This document shows, piece by piece, positions 61,780-64,000 of a stretch of 64,000 nt of DNA. Position 1 is the first letter of the stretch; every line of letters starts with the position of its first letter. Source of the DNA: Micrococcaceae bacterium (GTDB lineage Bacteria > Actinomycetota > Actinomycetes > Actinomycetales > Micrococcaceae); NCBI GenBank assembly GCA_025465475.1, contig JAODMR010000025.1, positions 1-64,000 of the forward strand, given 5' to 3'. Under the pieces are notes generated by a model. The model did no database searches. It was not told the DNA's origin and was given only the letters and a program-made list of their open reading frames with translations. A program made the position numbers and the translations under genes.

Positions 61780-63924
61780 CTAGGCGACCTGACGGGCGGC
61801 GGCCGCGTGGAAGCGGTGTCCGAGCACCCGCTCCGACGCTCCAACCCGGTCCAGGTAGGGCGTGATCCCGCCCAGATGCATGGGCCAGCCAGCGCCCGTG
61901 ATCATGCAGAGGTCCACGTCTTCAGGCCCCGCCACGACGCCTTCGGCCAGCATCCGTCCAATTTCGTCCGCGAGGGCGTCCTGGGTGCGGACCAGGACTT
62001 CCTCGCCGGTCGACGGCGTGGTTCCGAACGTCATCAGGTCCAGGGTCTCCTGCGGTACGACGGATCGTCCCTCCCCGTCCTGTTCCCACAGTCCCTTACG
62101 GCCGGCGTCGATCAGGCGCTGCTGGTTCGCCGACACGTGGAACCGATCGCCGAAGGCCGCGTGCAGGGACTCCTGCACGTGCTGGCCAACGGGAAGGCCG
62201 ACCAGGGCCAGCAGCCGGAAGGGCGTCATGGGCAGGCCCATCGGCCGCAGCGCATTGTCCGCAGTGGCGGCGTCGGTGCCCTCATCAAAGACCTTGGTGA
62301 TTTCCCCGAACATGCGGCCCAGCACGCGGTTGACCACAAAGGCGGGCGCGTCCTTGACCAGGACAGCGGTTTTGCGCAGTGCCTTGGCCGTTTCGAAGGC
62401 CGTGGCCAGCACGGCGTCGTCGGTTTTGGGGGCACGGACGATTTCCAGCAGCGGCATGACGGCGACGGGATTGAAGAAGTGGAAGCCCACCAGCCGTTCG
62501 GGGTGCTTCAGGTCCTCGGCCATGGCGGTGACGGACAGGGAGGAGGTGTTGGTGGCCAGGATGCAGGAGTCGGACACGATGGCCTCCACTTCCGCGAACA
62601 CCTGCTTCTTGACGCCGAGTTCCTCGAACACGGCCTCGATGACAAAGTCAGCGTCGGCGAAAACGTCTTTGGATACGGAGCCGGTCACCAGCGCCTTTGT
62701 GCGGTTGGCCGCATCGGCCGAGATCCTGCCCTTGCTCAGCAGCTTGTCGACTTCCGCGTGGACGTACCCCACGCCCTTGTCCACCCGGGCCTGCTCGATG
62801 TCCGTCAGCACCACCGGCACCCGGAGCTGGCGGGCGAAGAGCAGGGCCAGTTGGCTGGCCATCAGCCCGGCCCCCACCACGCCGACCTTGGTCACCGGGC
62901 GGGCCAGAGCCCTGTCCGGCGCGCCGGCCGGTTTTTTCCCGCGCTTTTGGACCAGGTCCAGGAAGGCATAGACGGTTGAGTGGAATTCGTCCGTCTGCAT
63001 CAGGTCGGCAAGGGCGAGGTTTTCCTGCTCAAAGGACTCCGCCTTGGTGTAATTCTTGCCCTGTTCCAGCAGGTCGATGGCCCGGGCCGGGGCCGGGGCG
63101 GCGTTGGAGGTGCGCGCCTGAACAAACGCCCTGGCGGCGGCCACGGCCTGGTCCCAGGCCGCGCTGTCAGCGGCGGAGAGCGGTTCGGACACCGCGTGGG
63201 GCCGCTGCACCGTCAGTTCCCCGCGGACCACCCGTCCGGCCCAGGCCAGCGACTGCTCCAGGAAGTCCGCCGGCTCGAACAGGGCGTCAGCGATGCCCAG
63301 GTCAAACGCCGCAGGGCCGGTCAGGGTCCTGTTATTGCTGAGCGGGTTCTCGATCATGACCTTGACCGCATTGGCTGGCCCGATCAGCCGGGGGAGCAGG
63401 TACACCCCGCCCCAGCCCGGCACCAGGCCGATGAAGGCCTCCGGCAGGCCCAGGGAACCCGCGCCGGTGGACACCGTCCGGTAGTTGGCATTGAGGGCGA
63501 TTTCCAGCCCGCCACCCAGCGCGATGCCGTTGATGAACACGAAGCTGGGCACGCCCATGTCATTCAGCGTGCTGTAGACCTCGTGACCCAGTTGGGCCAT
63601 GAGCACTCCGTGTTCGCGCTCATGCAGCCGCTTGACGGCCGACAGGTCGGCGCCGGCGACCAGGTAGTGCGGTTTGCCTGTGACGCCGACGGCGGCGATC
63701 TCGCCCATGGCCGCCCGGTCCCGGAGTTTCTCCAACAGGATGCCCAGCTCGACCAGGGTGTTGGGGCCCAGCGTGGTGGGTCGTTTGTGGTCGAAACCGT
63801 TGTCCAGGGTGATCAGCGCCAGCGTTCCACCGCCGCCCGGAAGGTCGACGTCCTGCACCAGGGAGTGGGTGACGATCTCGTCCGCGAACTGCGCGGCCAG
63901 GGCGGTGTAGTCGTCCATGCTCAT
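61780..63924 (-). CDS. fadB: Fatty-acid oxidation enoyl-CoA hydratase/3-hydroxyacyl-CoA dehydrogenase
   Basis: A 714-residue bifunctional beta-oxidation enzyme. The N-terminal crotonase domain shows FINGIALGGGLEIALNANYR and GLPEAFIGLVPGWGG, with the oxyanion-hole and catalytic glutamate positions. The dehydrogenase Rossmann motif is GVVGAGLMASQLALLFA (about residue 345), where many relatives have GAGxMG. The HxFNP segment VGFHFFNPVAVMPLLEIV carries the catalytic histidine. C-terminal domains include PMGLPMTPFRLLALVGL. The ATG overlaps the thiolase stop (ATGA) with AAGGAG 8 nt upstream, giving the common fadA-fadB order. It ends in TAG. Confidence 0.94.
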   Translation of the reverse strand: MSMDDYTALAAQFADEIVTHSLVQDVDLPGGGGTLALITLDNGFDHKRPTTLGPNTLVELGILLEKLRDRAAMGEIAAVGVTGKPHYLVAGADLSAVKRLHEREHGVLMAQLGHEVYSTLNDMGVPSFVFINGIALGGGLEIALNANYRTVSTGAGSLGLPEAFIGLVPGWGGVYLLPRLIGPANAVKVMIENPLSNNRTLTGPAAFDLGIADALFEPADFLEQSLAWAGRVVRGELTVQRPHAVSEPLSAADSAAWDQAVAAARAFVQARTSNAAPAPARAIDLLEQGKNYTKAESFEQENLALADLMQTDEFHSTVYAFLDLVQKRGKKPAGAPDRALARPVTKVGVVGAGLMASQLALLFARQLRVPVVLTDIEQARVDKGVGYVHAEVDKLLSKGRISADAANRTKALVTGSVSKDVFADADFVIEAVFEELGVKKQVFAEVEAIVSDSCILATNTSSLSVTAMAEDLKHPERLVGFHFFNPVAVMPLLEIVRAPKTDDAVLATAFETAKALRKTAVLVKDAPAFVVNRVLGRMFGEITKVFDEGTDAATADNALRPMGLPMTPFRLLALVGLPVGQHVQESLHAAFGDRFHVSANQQRLIDAGRKGLWEQDGEGRSVVPQETLDLMTFGTTPSTGEEVLVRTQDALADEIGRMLAEGVVAGPEDVDLCMITGAGWPMHLGGITPYLDRVGASERVLGHRFHAAAARQVA

Positions 63925-64000
63925 GCTGCGTTCTCCTTGCTGTCGGTGCCACCGGTCCAGTGCGGGTTTTCCCAGATGATGGTCCCGCCCATACCCAGGC
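63921..64000 (-). CDS. fadA: Acetyl-CoA acyltransferase (thiolase), C-terminal end only
   Basis: Only the last 26 codons are inside the window: LGMGGTIIWENPHWTGG then a short tail ending in TGA. The GMGGTIIWE string matches the thiolase C terminus (GGGMGxAxxxE-like). The stop overlaps the fadB-type start. Identification rests on this short match and the operon context. Confidence 0.75.
   Translation of the reverse strand, partial: LGMGGTIIWENPHWTGGTDSKENAA

Noticed and set aside
1-64000. tRNA, rRNA, insertion sequences, prophage or replication origin
   Set aside because: Intergenic gaps are short and were read through; none holds a tRNA cloverleaf, transposase, integrase or DnaA-box cluster that I could recognise.

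Overview
The window is high-GC actinobacterial DNA, most likely a chromosomal segment from Arthrobacter or a close relative in the Micrococcaceae. The reasons are the strong G/C third-position bias, frequent GTG and TTG starts, and family markers that are essentially actinobacterial (DUF4192, DUF7455, DUF5998, DUF3093, DUF3710, DUF3159, DUF4193, SepH). Coding density is very high. I see no rRNA, tRNA, CRISPR, prophage or insertion sequence.

Layout. 0-13.7 kb is a lipoate-centred block: lipA (cut by the window edge), lipB, a membrane-anchored kinase-like protein, a TIGR01777 epimerase, OsmC, a small membrane protein, the two-lipoyl-domain E2 (sucB/dlaT type), lpdA, pepA, gcvT, a PAC2 protein and an MFS transporter. 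From memory, the order lipA-lipB-TIGR01777-E2-pepA-gcvT matches the Mycobacterium tuberculosis Rv2211c-Rv2218 neighbourhood. 13.8-31.6 kb carries DUF4192, the primary sigma factor rpoD/sigA, DUF7455 and the topoisomerase IV subunits parE and parC. Between parE and parC lies a respiratory module: an M56 peptidase, a BlaI-type repressor, cydA, cydB and a fused cydDC. 31.7-49.7 kb holds a GNAT/acyl-CoA-synthetase fusion, DUF5998, a phosphodiesterase, thymidine kinase, sepH, DUF4193, DUF3093, dut, DUF3710, an OB-fold protein, DUF3159, two TrkA proteins, a KimA-like permease, a TRAM-domain RNA methyltransferase and a CtpE-like P-type ATPase. Much of this again follows the M. tuberculosis sigA-to-dxs1 gene order. 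49.7-64 kb contains aconitase, dxs, DUF402, an unknown protein, a repeat array, an aldo/keto reductase, a nucleoside hydrolase with a complete ECF transporter (S, T and fused A-A), and a fatty-acid oxidation pair (fadB-type, thiolase fragment).

How the genes work together. LipA and LipB make the lipoyl cofactor used by the E2 protein, whose dihydrolipoyl form Lpd reoxidises; GcvT belongs to the other lipoyl-dependent system. CydAB is a bd oxidase, CydDC is needed to assemble it, and the neighbouring BlaI/M56 pair with tandem operator-like dyads probably controls it. TrkA proteins, the KimA-like permease and the P-type ATPase look like an ion-homeostasis cluster. The nucleoside hydrolase and ECF transporter look like a nucleoside or base salvage cassette.

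Most striking points: (1) two otherwise intact, conserved genes, parC and acnA, are each interrupted by one in-frame TAG codon, while TAG is an ordinary stop for at least ten other genes here. (2) Two copies of TTCTAC-N5-GTAGAA lie between blaI and cydA, and a related CTAC-N5-GTAG dyad overlaps a predicted leaderless promoter 16 kb away. (3) The fused ECF ATPase has complementary defects in its two halves that predict one working and one degenerate ATP site. (4) A two-part, opposite-orientation repeat array sits at 55.8-56.1 kb.
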